From assembly GCA_018398815.1 (NCBI GenBank), contig JAFLJL010014225.1:1-57655 (forward strand): a stretch of DNA of 57,655 nucleotides. Reading direction: 5' to 3'. The position numbers were made by a program, and so were the translations under genes. The stretch is from Conus ventricosus (taxonomy: Eukaryota > Mollusca > Gastropoda > Neogastropoda > Conidae). Position 1 is the stretch's first letter. Each line of letters begins with the position of its first letter. Below are positions 31,770 to 42,595 of the stretch, piece by piece. The notes below the pieces were generated by a model. It worked only from the letters and a program-made list of their open reading frames with translations. It ran no database searches and had not been told where the DNA came from.

Positions 31770-32230
31770 TTTTATCCTATTTATATCTCACGATATTCCT
31801 TTCCTTCAAACCCGTTCCCCAAACGCTCAAAAGACAAACTAAAAGAGTTCTGTCGATCGGTCGTAGGTGTTCTGCTTGCGCTGTGTCACAAAATAGATCA
31901 AGTGAGGGGCGGGTTTGGGGGCGGGGGGGGGAGAGGTGAGAGGAGAGAGGGACGGAGAGAGAGAGTGGAGGAGGTTGCGCTGGGGATGAGAGGGGGGGGG
32001 ATGCTGGAAAGTTGTTGCAGTTTTTTTTTTTGTTTTTTTGTTTTTTTTTTGTTTTTGTTTTTATAAATGATCTGCAGTCTTTCTTCACAGCAGGCTTTTC
32101 ACACGGTTGACGCAGTCAACAGCCAGAAGAAGAAGTGGGAACCGCTGGGGAACATGGCCCATCTCTGATCTGGAGTGCCAATGAAACACATATCGTCTGT
32201 ATTCTTAACTTTGAGGGGGGGAGGGTGGGT
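31770..32230. other. Short unique islands between low-complexity tracts
   Basis: Unique sequence at 31,790-31,905 and 32,070-32,215 flanks a G/GA-rich tract and a T-rich tract. No gene was recognised. Confidence 0.5.
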
Positions 32231-32560
32231 ATTTAGGACGTGTCGAAGAAGGCTGTGGTGGTGGTGCGTGGTGGATTGGTAGATGGAGGGTCGGATGGTG
32301 GTTGAGGGGTTGGTGGCGGTGTTCGTGTGGGATGGGTGGTGGTGTGTGTGTGGCGTGTCGTGTGGTAGTGGGTGTGTTGTGGTAGTATGTGTGTGTTGGT
32401 GTGTGTGTTCAGAGAGGGAGAGAGTGTGTGTTTGTGTATCCGTGTGGCGTGCAGTGCGTGCGTGCGTGCAGTGCGTGAGTGTGTGTGTGTGTGTGTGTAT
32501 GATGTGAGTGGTGTGTGGTTGTGTGTTTGTGGTAGCTGTGGGTGTGTGTGTCGTGGTTTA
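32230..32560. repeat. GGT and GT microsatellite
   Basis: GTGGTG sequence passes into (GT)n with GC-rich interruptions near 32,450-32,480. About 350 bases of unassigned sequence follow before LINE D, with a T-run at 32,913-32,934. Confidence 0.9.
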
Positions 32561-32959
32561 ATGCGGGCAAACAGTTCCCCACCCCCCAAAAAAGACAACA
32601 TGGACAGTCATGTCCCTTTGATCGTTTAAGTTTTAACAATGGGAGAACTGCAGAAGCATGTTGTGTACATTGACTCACATTATTCGGTTTTTCGCAAGAC
32701 ATAGTTTTGATGTCCTTGCGACTGCAAGTCTCTGAATTGTACATAATAATTTTTTACCAAAACTCCCGGGATACTATTTTCTCCATTGGGGGGGGACTAA
32801 TGCAGTGAAAAAAATAATAAACAAAATGCTGCCATATAGGTGTCGTGTAAATTTTTGTACCAACCTGTTAAAAATACACCCAGTAACTCGGACTGACATA
32901 CGCTTATATTCCTTTTTTTTTTTTTTTTTTTTTTTGGCTGTAGAGCTGTGAATAATCAA

Positions 32960-35900
32960 GGGCCAAAGTTTAACAAGTTTTGTAAACTGTTATTACCCAG
33001 ATGTGTGTATGCATGAAAGGAAGCGACTGGATGTTGATTTAGATTCAGAACAAAGAGTGGGTAATTTCTAGGTGATGTCAATTCCCATCATGCTCTATGG
33101 TCCGGAACTCTAAAAGATCACAAACAATAATGAATATCTTGCATAACACTATAGTAAATGCTATTCTAACGATACTGATAATGACGGGTTCTTTTACCAG
33201 AATTGCTGATCGTTCTGATCAGGATAAAAATCATCAATTGATTTGTCCTTAGTAAATACCGGGTTTTTTTCCACTTTGTACGTGGTTTGTCATTCAGTCA
33301 CCACTGTGTAGTGATCCATCTTTCCTTGTTGTAGTTCAGATCTTGGTGAGTTCCAGAGAGAACTGAGATATCCCCCGGACATACAAATTACAACGATGAT
33401 AAAGCTCTACTGGGACTTTTTGCCCCAAACTCAAGTATCTGGTTCTCTTAGCTCCAATTTAATCATAACATAGAATCAAATAGAAGATCTTGGAAATTTA
33501 AATTTGTAGAATTACGAAATTCTACTGTGAGCAGCAGATTGTGCCATTCCAAAGATTAAGTGTATTGGACATCCAAAGTGGTGCTCAAACCGTGGTGGAA
33601 CTCTCATGTGACGGTAGCAGTTTTTAATTAAAAAATGAAAACCAGAGGCATTTCAAAACTGGATGAATTGGTCGTCATTTCAAGCCACCCAAGTAATTTA
33701 ATGATTACTCCACAGGAAAAATAAAATATAAAATTGATATTAACTATAGTTTATGAGCAGTAGCTCTTGCAAAATAAACAGTATTTATGTGTAAGTTGAT
33801 AATGAATTGTTCTATACATCCACATGACGTTTCTAAAATTATGGAAAGAAATTTAAAAAACTCAATGGGTGCAAATTCCATTACTCCCTCAGCTGCCCTC
33901 TGCATGTTTATGTTAATATTTTATAGAACTAACAAAGAAAAAGTCGGAATTTAATTTTAGCAGAAACTTTTCTTCATTGTTGTCTGGACTGAGTGTTGTT
34001 TTTATCCAGACGCTGAACAATTTCGTAGAATAGGAGTTTGAGGATAAAAATACCAATCATTGAGCAGCTTAACATAGAAAGTAACCTTTATATATTATCA
34101 CACAAATTTTACAATGCAAGAAGTCTTGTTTCAGCACTTAAACGCATTCAATGCCAGGCTAAGATAATCCACTGGTTCAGATCCTATTTTACTATAACAT
34201 ATGTTAAGCATTTTCCTGATGAGTTTGTTATCATAGTAGTTGGTGTTCTTTTCATGATTTGTTGGAATGACTGGATGCTCCCTACAGGATTGAGAAAAAA
34301 AGATACTGTTTTATCCCAATCCTTAAACAAGGAAAAATCCTAAAAACTCTTCCCTTCTTGCTTGCCGACCTATTTACTTTAACACCTCATATGGGAAAAC
34401 TTTTTGAAAGATTCATGAAAAAACAGAATAGAACATTTCTTGAAAAAAAATGGAGTTTTGCCTTTATTTCCAGGCTGGTTTTAGGAAAAGGTGAGGGTCA
34501 CAGACCACATTGGTTCCACTTATCCTCGAATTCAGTGAAAAAAGTCTTGCCAAGCGTCATTCGTCCCTTGCAACGTTCTTTGTGTTCATAGAGCCTTCGA
34601 TTCGTATGGCTTTCTTAAATGTTGTATACAAAGCACATGAAGTAGGTTTCACGAGGTCGTTTTTGCCAATTTCTGAAAGCTTCTTTATCGGAACAGACTA
34701 TCCAAGTCAATGTTCTGGGAGCTTTATCAACTTCTAAGGACTATTAACATGGGTGTTCCCCAAGGAAGTTGTATCGCTCCAACACTTTTTCGCTAATGCT
34801 TTAAGATATTAAAACAGTTAATACAAAAGGTGCCACTATAGCTCGCCGTATGCATGATGATATTGCTCTGTGGAGAAATGTAAACTGCATTTTTTCACAA
34901 ACACACAAACAAAAGAAAGAAAATCATTTTGAACCGTTCAGGAAATAGTTGCACAATATTTTTCCATTACATGAAATCAAATGGCGTTCGGTTTTTTCTG
35001 CTATCAAACGGTTTTTGTTGTCTTTACAAAGAAAACAATTGCCGTTTGAAGGCAGAGAAGCTGTCTCTTTAAAGGTAGATAAATACATTTAAGATACCCA
35101 AGCAAACAAGTTAAGTTTCTCGGTGTAATCTTCCTCTTATAAACTCGTTTTGGAGTATAAACACATATCCTATTACCGTGTAGAAAAGGCAAGGAAAAAA
35201 GTTGGTTTTTTATTACGTGTTCTATCTGCTTATTTCTGAAGTTTCTATATTTACAGCAGAGTTATTTGCCATTTTGGATAAGCACGAGATTTATACTTGA
35301 CTTGCCTGAATACACATAGACATATATTTACCTATCGGACTCAAAATCAGCGCTTTCGCAGGCTTACATTGTCAATCGCAAATTTTTAGTCGTTCAGACT
35401 TGGTGTGTGAGATACCCTGTATTGCTCATTCATCAGCTATAACCCGGGGTTATCAATTTGTAACTTTGTTATGGGTTCCCAGGACACTCCAGTTTACGTG
35501 CGCAATGATTTAGCTGACTTTTATGCAAGGAAGCTGCAAGTAATAATCTGATGTTTTGAATTGTGTGATCCCTCTTCTTCATATGCCTGATGCCTATCAA
35601 AACATTCTGACAAGTTCTCAATCTGAGATAAGACAGAATTCAGTACCTTGATGATTCAGCTCGGAAGACAGATGGGTTGTGACCTAACCAAACATGCAAA
35701 TGTAGGTAATCTCCAGGGCCAATCCCAAATCGTAAACCTTGTATAGGCTGCGGGTTTTTATGGTTGGTTATGTAGGTATTTTAAATCCGGCACCTGCTTG
35801 TGCATGTGGGTCAGACTCTCGATTGCCCTCATTTTTTATTTGACTGTTCTAGTTCAAAAAATCTCTTTCAGCCTCTTCAATGATAAGATGTAGTCCTTCA

Positions 35901-36000
35901 AGGCTTCCGCGCTGGACTATGCTCGTGTGTTTTCACTCCCCAGTTATCGAGACGGTCGGAGTCTGGCAATTGTTTTCTGGCTGTGAATCTTATTAAATAT
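32960..36000 (+). mobile_element. LINE D: I-like retrotransposon with RNase H, decayed
   Basis: The domain order on the plus strand is endonuclease, RT, RNase H and a cysteine-rich tail. GDVNSHHALWSG (about 33,072-33,107) matches the jockey/I-type endonuclease motif GDFNxHHxLW. The RT begins with FIPILKQGK (34,310-34,336) and GKLFERFMKK. It continues with the NMGVPQGSCIAPTLF block (34,748-34,790) and DDIALW (34,856-34,875), the catalytic site read with H in place of the usual aromatic residue. Then YLSDSKSALSQA (35,330-35,362) and NDLADFYARK (35,504-35,533) are RNase H motifs, and CACGSDSRL (35,795-35,820) resembles the C-terminal zinc-binding tail. Many stops and frameshifts show long decay. 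The RNase H domain places it near the I clade. Confidence 0.85.
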
Positions 36001-36009
36001 ATTTCCACT

Positions 36010-36165
36010 TGGAAAGATATTTTTAACTCTTCCACCGCCCCCACCCCCTCGTCACTTGCCTCCCTTCCCCCTTACATGTTGTAGTGTGTGTGTTGTGTGT
36101 GTGTGTTGTGTGTGTGTTGTAGTGTCGGGTGTGGCTGTGGGGGGGGTTGTGTGTGCGTGTTCTTG
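36010..36165. repeat. GT microsatellite, first of a series
   Basis: Short C-rich tract, then GT repeats with TGTTGTGT interruptions. Confidence 0.88.
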
Positions 36166-36470
36166 TTCCACTATTTGCAAATTTTTGAAATGTTAAAATC
36201 TTATTTAGGCAAAAATCCATATCATGTTTGGTTCGGCGTCTATTTTGCACCGTTGAGCAAGGCTTTAATCATTACCCCCACCACCGCTTCTTCCTCCCTT
36301 CTTCTCCTCTTTCCCCTTCCCCATTCCCACTATAATAAGACTGTTCGACTCTACGGAGTTATTATGTCAGCCAGTTCCATACTTTTAATGACCTGGTTAC
36401 CATGTATTTGCGACTTTACATGTAATCACACAAGAATTTGGTGTTTCTGATTACCAGTTATTTATGGGCT
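36166..36470. repeat. ~270-bp segment duplicated at 38,655-38,912 (copy 1)
   Basis: It shares TTTTGAAAT, AAAATCTTATT, GGCAAAAAT, GGTTCGGCGT, TATGTCAGCCAGTTCC and ACCATGTA in the same order with the later segment. Both are preceded by GT repeats and followed by GC-alternating sequence, so the duplicated block includes its flanks. Confidence 0.82.
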
Positions 36471-36476
36471 CTTAGT

Positions 36477-36575
36477 GTGTGTGTGGCCGCCGCGCGCGCG
36501 CCGCGCGTGCGCGCGCCAAGCAGGCCCCGCGCGCGTGTGTGTGTGTGTGTAGTGTGTGTTGTGTGTGTGTGGTTT
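36477..36575. repeat. GC-alternating and GT tract
   Basis: A run of CGCGCG and GCGCGC at 36,488-36,534 is bounded by GT repeats. Alternating purine-pyrimidine DNA of this kind can adopt the Z form. The same design recurs at 38,940-38,975. Confidence 0.85.
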
Positions 36576-36589
36576 GCTTATGTTTGCGG

Positions 36590-37334
36590 ATGTTGAATTT
36601 ATCTCGTCTATAGCTATATTGCTCTTTGATGTTTGTGAGACGAACGAACAGTACCGAACGAAGTTTAATTTTGTTAGGCTAGTAAATAATACCCATTAAG
36701 CAAAATCGACGCGATGGACCAACAACAAAACGCGACTCAATTTCGATTTCATTAACATGGAAACCACAGCAATGTCCTTTTCTTTCAATTTTACATGATG
36801 GAATTTCGAGAACGAGAAATGTTCACTGGTATTCACTGTCAGTTCTGTAGGACGGGACAGGTCAACCAGGTAAAACTGGATCTGTCCGTGGACAGCGTGC
36901 AGGCGCAATAGAGCACCATGCAGGGTCTCTCGGTATGCTTCGGGGTTTGCGCTGCGTCTTCTTTTCCGATGGGAAGGCCAATTTTAACACATTCCTCGAT
37001 GACATGTGTCTTTCTTCCTGCTTGTCTAAAACAGAATATGCAGTTGTCTTCCGAACAGATCGCAGGAAGATTCTAGAACGACGTCGTCTGATTCCACTGC
37101 AGCACACACACGGGGGGTCATCCGCTGCTGGATGGAGCACGACCTTCGTTAAGCTTGATTTCTGTGCGGATCTCGAATCGTCTCTGCACCTGTCGCCTCG
37201 GTTAAGAGTTAACGGCATAACCTCTAACCATTCCGTGACATAAAACCAGCCGTTAAATTTTGTCTATAGCTTGCTCCAGACTTGTGTCCGTTGTCAGACG
37301 GGTGGATCTTCTGGGCCCCTGCTGTTTACTCTCC
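36590..37334. other. Unique sequence, possible 3' untranslated region of a minus-strand gene
   Basis: About 750 bases of balanced composition without repeats, the longest such stretch in this part. Open frames exist on both strands (36,935-37,243 plus, 36,862-37,218 minus) without recognisable domains. If the exon at 37,335-37,584 is real, this would lie downstream of its stop codon. No clear AATAAA was found on the minus strand. Confidence 0.35.
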
Positions 37335-37584
37335 CTACAGATCGGAACCGGCAAACACCGAAGTAGTATCCGGATTATGCGTCGTGGCTTTCATCATCTC
37401 GAATCGGCTTGAAGTGTTTTCCTCCTGTGTTTGTGTACTATGGTTCATTTTTTCACCCAATTCGGTGGTTAGGTTGGCCAGTTTCATTCGCGACTCAAAG
37501 TCATCAAGGTACCGAGACCAGACTCCAGCCTGTTCACGTCGTCCGTTCTGCTGCTCCGACTTCTCTTGTTCCCGTCGCTCCTGG
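37335..37584 (-). CDS. Candidate terminal exon of an unidentified gene
   Basis: On the minus strand a polypyrimidine tract (a C-run, then CGCCTCCCTCAG) ends at 37,585 in a good splice acceptor. An 83-codon open frame follows at once, to TAG at 37,337-37,335. The protein is hydrophilic and charged: QERREQEKSEQQNGRREQ at the start, YLDDFESRMKLANLTTELGE in the middle, and a TTSVFAGSDL end. Heptad-like charge patterning suggests a coiled coil. Codon use is balanced, unlike the dipeptide frames around it. The acceptor pyrimidine tract is itself a G-run repeat, which weakens the case. No upstream exon can be seen through the GT-rich DNA. I do not recognise the family. Confidence 0.4.
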
Positions 37585-37587
37585 CTG

Positions 37588-37625
37588 AGGGAGGCGGGGG
37601 GGGGGGGGGGGGGGGGGGGGGAGGT
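37588..37625. repeat. Poly-G run
   Basis: About 27 consecutive G bases (37,596-37,620) after GAGGC. On the minus strand it forms the pyrimidine tract before the candidate exon. Confidence 0.95.
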
Positions 37626-37683
37626 GCAAAGGGGGTACGGGATTGTTATTATAAATTGACCAGAATTTTTTTTTTCTATGTGT

Positions 37684-37726
37684 AGGGTGCGTGAGTGCGT
37701 GCGCGCGCGCGCGCGCGTGTGTTTGC

Positions 37727-37767
<41 letters not shown>

Positions 37768-38325
37768 GTGTGTGTCCGCAGCGTTGGTGTGTATGTGCGT
37801 GCGCGCGTGTAGTGTGCGTGGGAAAGAGTGGTGTTTGTGGAGTGAAATGCATTTGTGTGTTCCGAGTGCTCGTGTATGAATGGGTGTTGTTGTGCGTGCG
37901 TCGTGTGTGTGTCTATGACGTTGTTGGTGGGTGTTGTGTGGTGCGTGTGTGTTTCTGTGTGTGTGTCGATGTCGTGTGTGTGTGTGTCGTGTCGTGTTGT
38001 GTGTGTGTAGTGAGTGGTGTGTGTGTTGGGTGGTGTGAGTGCGTGCGAGTGTGTGGTGCGCGCGGGGGGGTTGTGTGTGTTGTCGGGCGTGTGTATGTCT
38101 GTACGTGTAGCGTGTGTGTATGTTTGAGTATATGTGATTGGGTATGGGTGTGTTTAGTATTGAGAGTGTCTGTATTTGGCCTGGATTTTTGTAAGTGCGT
38201 GGTTTGTGCGGAGTGTGTGTTGTGTGTGTTTGTGTATACGCATTCGTGAGTGAGGGTTGTTGTGGGGTGTGTGTGTTGTGTGGGTGTGGTGGGTGTGTGT
38301 GTGTGTGTGGGTGTGTTTTTGTGAT
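37684..38325. repeat. GT-rich microsatellite
   Basis: About 640 bases of imperfect GT with GC-alternating islands near 37,700 and 37,800. The next unique stretch is 38,330-38,475. Confidence 0.95.
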
Positions 38326-38475
38326 GAGCACGTTGTTTTGTTGTAGCTTAATTATGCTTCTTTGCTTTGAAATGGGAAAATAATCGTTTCATATTCTAAC
38401 CTGTTCATATGTTTTCTTAATTGTCAGTACAACCTTGAGTTAATATGTCATTAAATTGGTTTCAGTCAGTCGTTG

Positions 38476-38645
38476 ATGTGAGTGTGTGCAGCTGTTGTGT
38501 GTGTGTGTCTGTGCGTGCGCGCGCGCAGGCGCTGCGGGCTTTGAGCGGGTCAGTTTTGGATGTGTGTTTGTGTGGGTGTTGTGTGTGTGTCGTGTGTGTT
38601 GTGTGTGGTTGTTAAGTGTCGTCAATACACGCCCCCCCCCCCCTG
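38476..38645. repeat. GT microsatellite with a C-run
   Basis: GT repeats interrupted by GCGCGC near 38,515, ending in a C-run at 38,632-38,643. Confidence 0.9.
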
Positions 38646-38654
38646 TGAGTTTCT

Positions 38655-38912
38655 TGTACCTAATTTCATATTTTTGAAATCGTAAAAATCTTATTCTAGG
38701 CAAAAATACCATATTCAGTAAGGTTCGGCGTATAATTTGCACGACTTTGAGGCAAGGCTTTTTCTTTCCCCCCACCCACTCTTTCCCCCTCTTTTGTTTT
38801 CCCTATTCTCCCCTTCCCAATACCCTCTCATTAAGGGTTCGAACTCTTACGAGTTAATATGTCAGCCAGTTCCTTACTTTAATTGATCCTTGATTACCAT
38901 GTAGTGTATATA
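38655..38912. repeat. ~260-bp duplicated segment (copy 2 of 36,166-36,470)
   Basis: It aligns along its length with the earlier segment. Differences are dominated by single-base insertions and deletions, as in the larger duplication further right. Confidence 0.82.
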
Positions 38913-38919
38913 CATGTAA

Positions 38920-38991
38920 TCTGTGTTTTGTTGTGTGTGCTGTGCGCGCGGCGCGCAGCTAAGCGCACGCGCGGGTGTGTGTGATAGTTGT

Positions 38992-39022
<31 letters not shown>

Positions 39023-39475
39023 GTTGTGTGTGTTGTGAGTGAGTGAGTGGTTGTTGATGTGTGTGAGTGTGTGTGTAGTGTGGTGTGTGTGTGTGTGTGC
39101 GTGTGATGCGTGGATTGTTAGTGTGTGTGTGTGTGTGTGTTCTTGTGGGTGCGATTGTGCGTCCGTTGCGTGCGTCGTTGTTGCGAGAGAGTTAGTGACG
39201 AGAGAGAGTGCGTTCGTGTATAATGTGTGTTTGTGTGTGTGTGTGTTCGTGCGCGCGCGCGTGTTCGTGCGTGGTGCACTTGTGAGCGCTTGTGTATGTA
39301 GTGTATGTGTATGTGTGCTTTCAGTGCGCGCGGGCGCGTGTGTGGTTATGTTGTTGTGTGTCTGTGTGTTGTGTTGTGTAGTGTGTGGTGTGTGTGTGTG
39401 TGTGTGGTATGTGTGTGGTGTGTGTGTGTTTGGTGTTGCGTGCGGGGTGTGCTGCTTGCGAGCGCGCGAATGATA
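38920..39475. repeat. GT-rich microsatellite
   Basis: About 550 bases of GT with GC-alternating islands and GAGAG interruptions. Confidence 0.95.
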
Positions 39476-39479
39476 CGGT

Positions 39480-39985
39480 CCTATGTGCGTCTGTGTATGT
39501 TGTGTGGCCATGTAAATGGCCCGGGGTATTAAACATCCCAAGACGGGGGGAGGTGGGAGGGAGTAGGAGAAAGGCTCTGACGAAAGGCAGGGAGTGGCCA
39601 GGGGAGGAGCGGGGGGGGGGGGTGGGTCGGAGGGGGAGGGGGGGGGGGGGGCCCGCGAGCGTTGACGGAAATTCGTTTGTCGCGACAGGTTGTTCCACCA
39701 TTCGCTGCATAATCAACATCCCCCCCACCCCCAACCCCCACCCTCGTCTCACCCCACCCCCACCCCCACACCACCATTTACGCCTCCAAACCGACTTCTG
39801 AATTATGCATTCCCACCACCCCCCCCCGACCCTCGCACCTCCCCCCTTCCCCCACATCCTCACAACTGGCGGGCGAAAACCTATAGGCGTATTTCACTGT
39901 ACGGTCCGGGTAAGTCGGCGAAACGAGGTTGAACAACCGATCATTTCATCGTTCAAACAACGCCCAATCTTGAGCCCCAAATTGG
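39480..39985. other. G-rich then C-rich unique spacer
   Basis: A G-rich stretch (39,540-39,655, with runs above ten) is followed by a short unique piece and a C-rich stretch (39,718-39,855), then unique sequence. No gene was recognised. Confidence 0.5.
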
Positions 39986-39994
39986 ATGAAGATA

Positions 39995-40255
39995 GGCCTA
40001 AGTGATTCTATGCTCGTGTCTTCGTTTTTAGTGGTCCTGGGCGTTTGTGGATCTTGCATGAAGAAAGAAGACTAAGAGGTCGAAACGCCGTTCGCGTTTT
40101 CGTGGTCTGAGCGTTTTGGATCTGGCCTGATGATAGAAGACCTCCCCCAAGAGGTCGAAACGCGTCGCGCATTTTCGTGGTCACTGAGCGTTTTGGATCT
40201 TGGAAGATAGAGAAGATCCTGAGGAGGTCGAAAAGCGTCGTTGGTTGCTGTCCTG
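39995..40255 (+). repeat. ~75-bp tandem repeat with hammerhead-like core, 3 copies
   Basis: Three units share GAGCGTTTTGGATCT, then a (C)TGATGATAGAAGA-like stretch, then AAGAGGTCGAAACGCGTCG and TTTTCGTGGTC. The middle unit is the cleanest: CTGATGA at 40,127-40,133, a GACCT/AGGTC stem, and GAAAC at 40,157-40,161 followed by GCGTC. This order mirrors the hammerhead core (CUGANGA, stem II, GAAA, then a GUC cleavage triplet). Five unpaired bases after CTGATGA, a very short stem III and a weak stem I argue against full activity. Confidence 0.55.
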
Positions 40256-40639
40256 TGATTCGTGTGTCTTCGTTTTGTTTATGTTTTGTTTTTGTTTTTT
40301 TTCGCAGTGGAACCTTATTCATAATTTTTTTTGTTTTCCTCGAATCCATCCTTTCATTGTAAGAGCCTTGCCTTGATTTCTGTACGTGATCTTTGACATG
40401 AAGGATTCAGTTGCACAAATGTCGCGCGAAAGTACTGTGATTCATTTTATCTGAAATATTCAATGTGATCATGGTATCGAACAAATGCGATACGCCTTCC
40501 ACTTGCCAATCCACAAGCAGTCATGGGTTGTTGACGTGTATGAAGTCGAAATTTGACGGTCATATGGTAATTAACAAAAAAAAAACAAAAAAATTAAAAA
40601 AATCTAGCACAGCAATCTTTTTGGGGTTCAAGTTCGCTC

Positions 40640-40760
40640 ATAAACCGTTTAGTTGAACAGTCACGAGGCGTATTAGGCGACGTGTGTGTCGTGTCGCTCA
40701 TAAACACGTTTAGTTTACATGTAACTCGGCGTTTAGGCGTCTATGTGTGCCTTGTCCGTG
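40640..40760. repeat. ~55-bp tandem repeat (copy A)
   Basis: Two to three units carrying CGCTCATAAACCGTTTAGTTTACAG-like text and GGCGACGTGTGTG. The cleaner counterpart is at 50,918-51,045. Confidence 0.78.
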
Positions 40761-41066
40761 ATATTGCCGTTGGGAGGCAATTCTGGTAGGGGAAAATGTT
40801 TGTTTTTTTCCGGAGGAGAGAGAGGAGAGAGAGAGAGAGTATGCGAGAAGATGCATTCTAGAGAGAGATGTACGAGAGAATTGAGAGAGAGAGAGTTCTT
40901 AATTAACCAATTTATTCTCATTACCAAAAATTAAAAAAAAGGCTTTTGACATGGTGGGGGCGGGGGGGGGGGGGGGGCGGGCAGTTAACAAGGACAATTA
41001 CCTTTTCACTTTCTTTCGTTCGTGAGTAAATTGTTACTCAGCAGTTATGACCGTCGTTAAATCAAA

Positions 41067-41470
41067 TCATGGGGAGAGAGAGTGAGGAGAGAGGAGAGAG
41101 AGATGAGAGAGTGAATGCGTAAACGGAAGCATGATCAATGAATGATCTCTCCGGATGTGAGAGAAGAGTGAAGAAGAGACGGTAGGACTAAGACCCTGAG
41201 ATGAGAGAGAGAGAATCGAAGATGATGAGCGAGAGAGAGAAGAAGGCACCAGAGAAGAGGGGGCACAGGAGAGAGAGGGCTATAGAGAATGGAGATGAGG
41301 CGGGGGCACACAGAAAAGGAGAGAGGAAGAGAGAGGCCACTAGAGAGAGAGGGAGCACAGAGAAGAGGCACTGAGAGTGAGAAGAGAGAGGAGAGGACGA
41401 GAGTGTGAGAGAGACGAGAGGCGGGGGCACTCTGACAGAGAGGAGGGGGGGGGGGGGGAATGGAAGTTGG
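41067..41470. repeat. Compound GA array (copy A)
   Basis: GA repeats with inserted GGCAC and CGGGGGCACA phrases, ending in a G-run. Counterpart of 51,315-51,580. Confidence 0.88.
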
Positions 41471-42229
41471 GGAGGAGAGGGACGTGATGAGGGGTGGAAG
41501 AGGGCCAAACGTCAAAAAGAGGCTTGCATGAACATCCGAGTGCCCACTGTACAGCGCCAGATGAAAAGGGGAGGTAATGCTGGACCTCACCGGTATATCA
41601 CTCACATAGGTCTTCCTGTCTGATTGGGACGGCGTTGACATGTTAAGCTATATTCAGGTTTACTAAGAGTAAAACCTAGTCAAAGTCGCCCGTACCGGCC
41701 AAGACATGTTCTTGTGAGCTTGTTGCGCGCGCGGCGCACATTCTCACTCTCTCTCACACTAACTCTCTTTGACTGGAATGATTGATAACCATTATACTGT
41801 TGATAAAACATAGTGTTTGTTCACACACACACACACACACTACACACACCACACACACACACACACACACATCACCTCATATGTTCTGCCTAGGTTGTTG
41901 TTGTTTATTTTCATATAAGTAACTTCATTTCTTCATCTGTTTACTACATTTTTCAGTCGCGGTAGAGTCCACCATGTTGCCCTTGGTGTGTGTATTAGAG
42001 TAGATTCCCTGAAAGTGGTCGTGGCCATAATACACAGTTCACATTGGAGATTCCAAAAGGATTCCACCCGTGCAATGCGTTCTTGCCACAAAAAAGTTTG
42101 ATGGCTACTACAGGCAGTTGAAGAATAAAAGTATTTCATGAATCGTCTAAGTTTACTCACTATCACCCACATGCCACGTGTTTGTCATTGGTAGGTGTGG
42201 GAGCGCGAAAAGTAAGGAATTCCCGTGCA

Positions 42230-42595
42230 TTCTTTCTCCATTCTTTTTCTTTGAGTGTCCACCTTCTCGAGATGAAGATTCTGACTCGTTTTGTGTGTAT
42301 GACCGTTTTTTATTCCCGCCATTTAACGGAAGCCATACTAATATTCTTTGGCGGAAGGGTGATGGGATTTTTAGTGTGTGGACAAGATGTTGTGCGTGCG
42401 TTCACACATGGGAACCTCGGTTTTATAGTTCTCATTCAAAGGACATGTATGGGGAAATTGAACCGGGAGTCAGAACCCAATGTTTAACTCCGAGGGGGCA
42501 GATAAATCCACCTGTACCCGAAATTCGTACCACGTTTCCTCTGGAGCACGAGTCCGGCGCTCTACCTACTGAGTATTCCGGCCCCAATAAGACCA
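42230..42595 (-). mobile_element. tRNA-derived SINE (copy A)
   Basis: The same element as at 52,275-52,597 but with extra and changed bases in the tRNA-like head (42,530-42,592). See the other copy for details. Confidence 0.75.
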
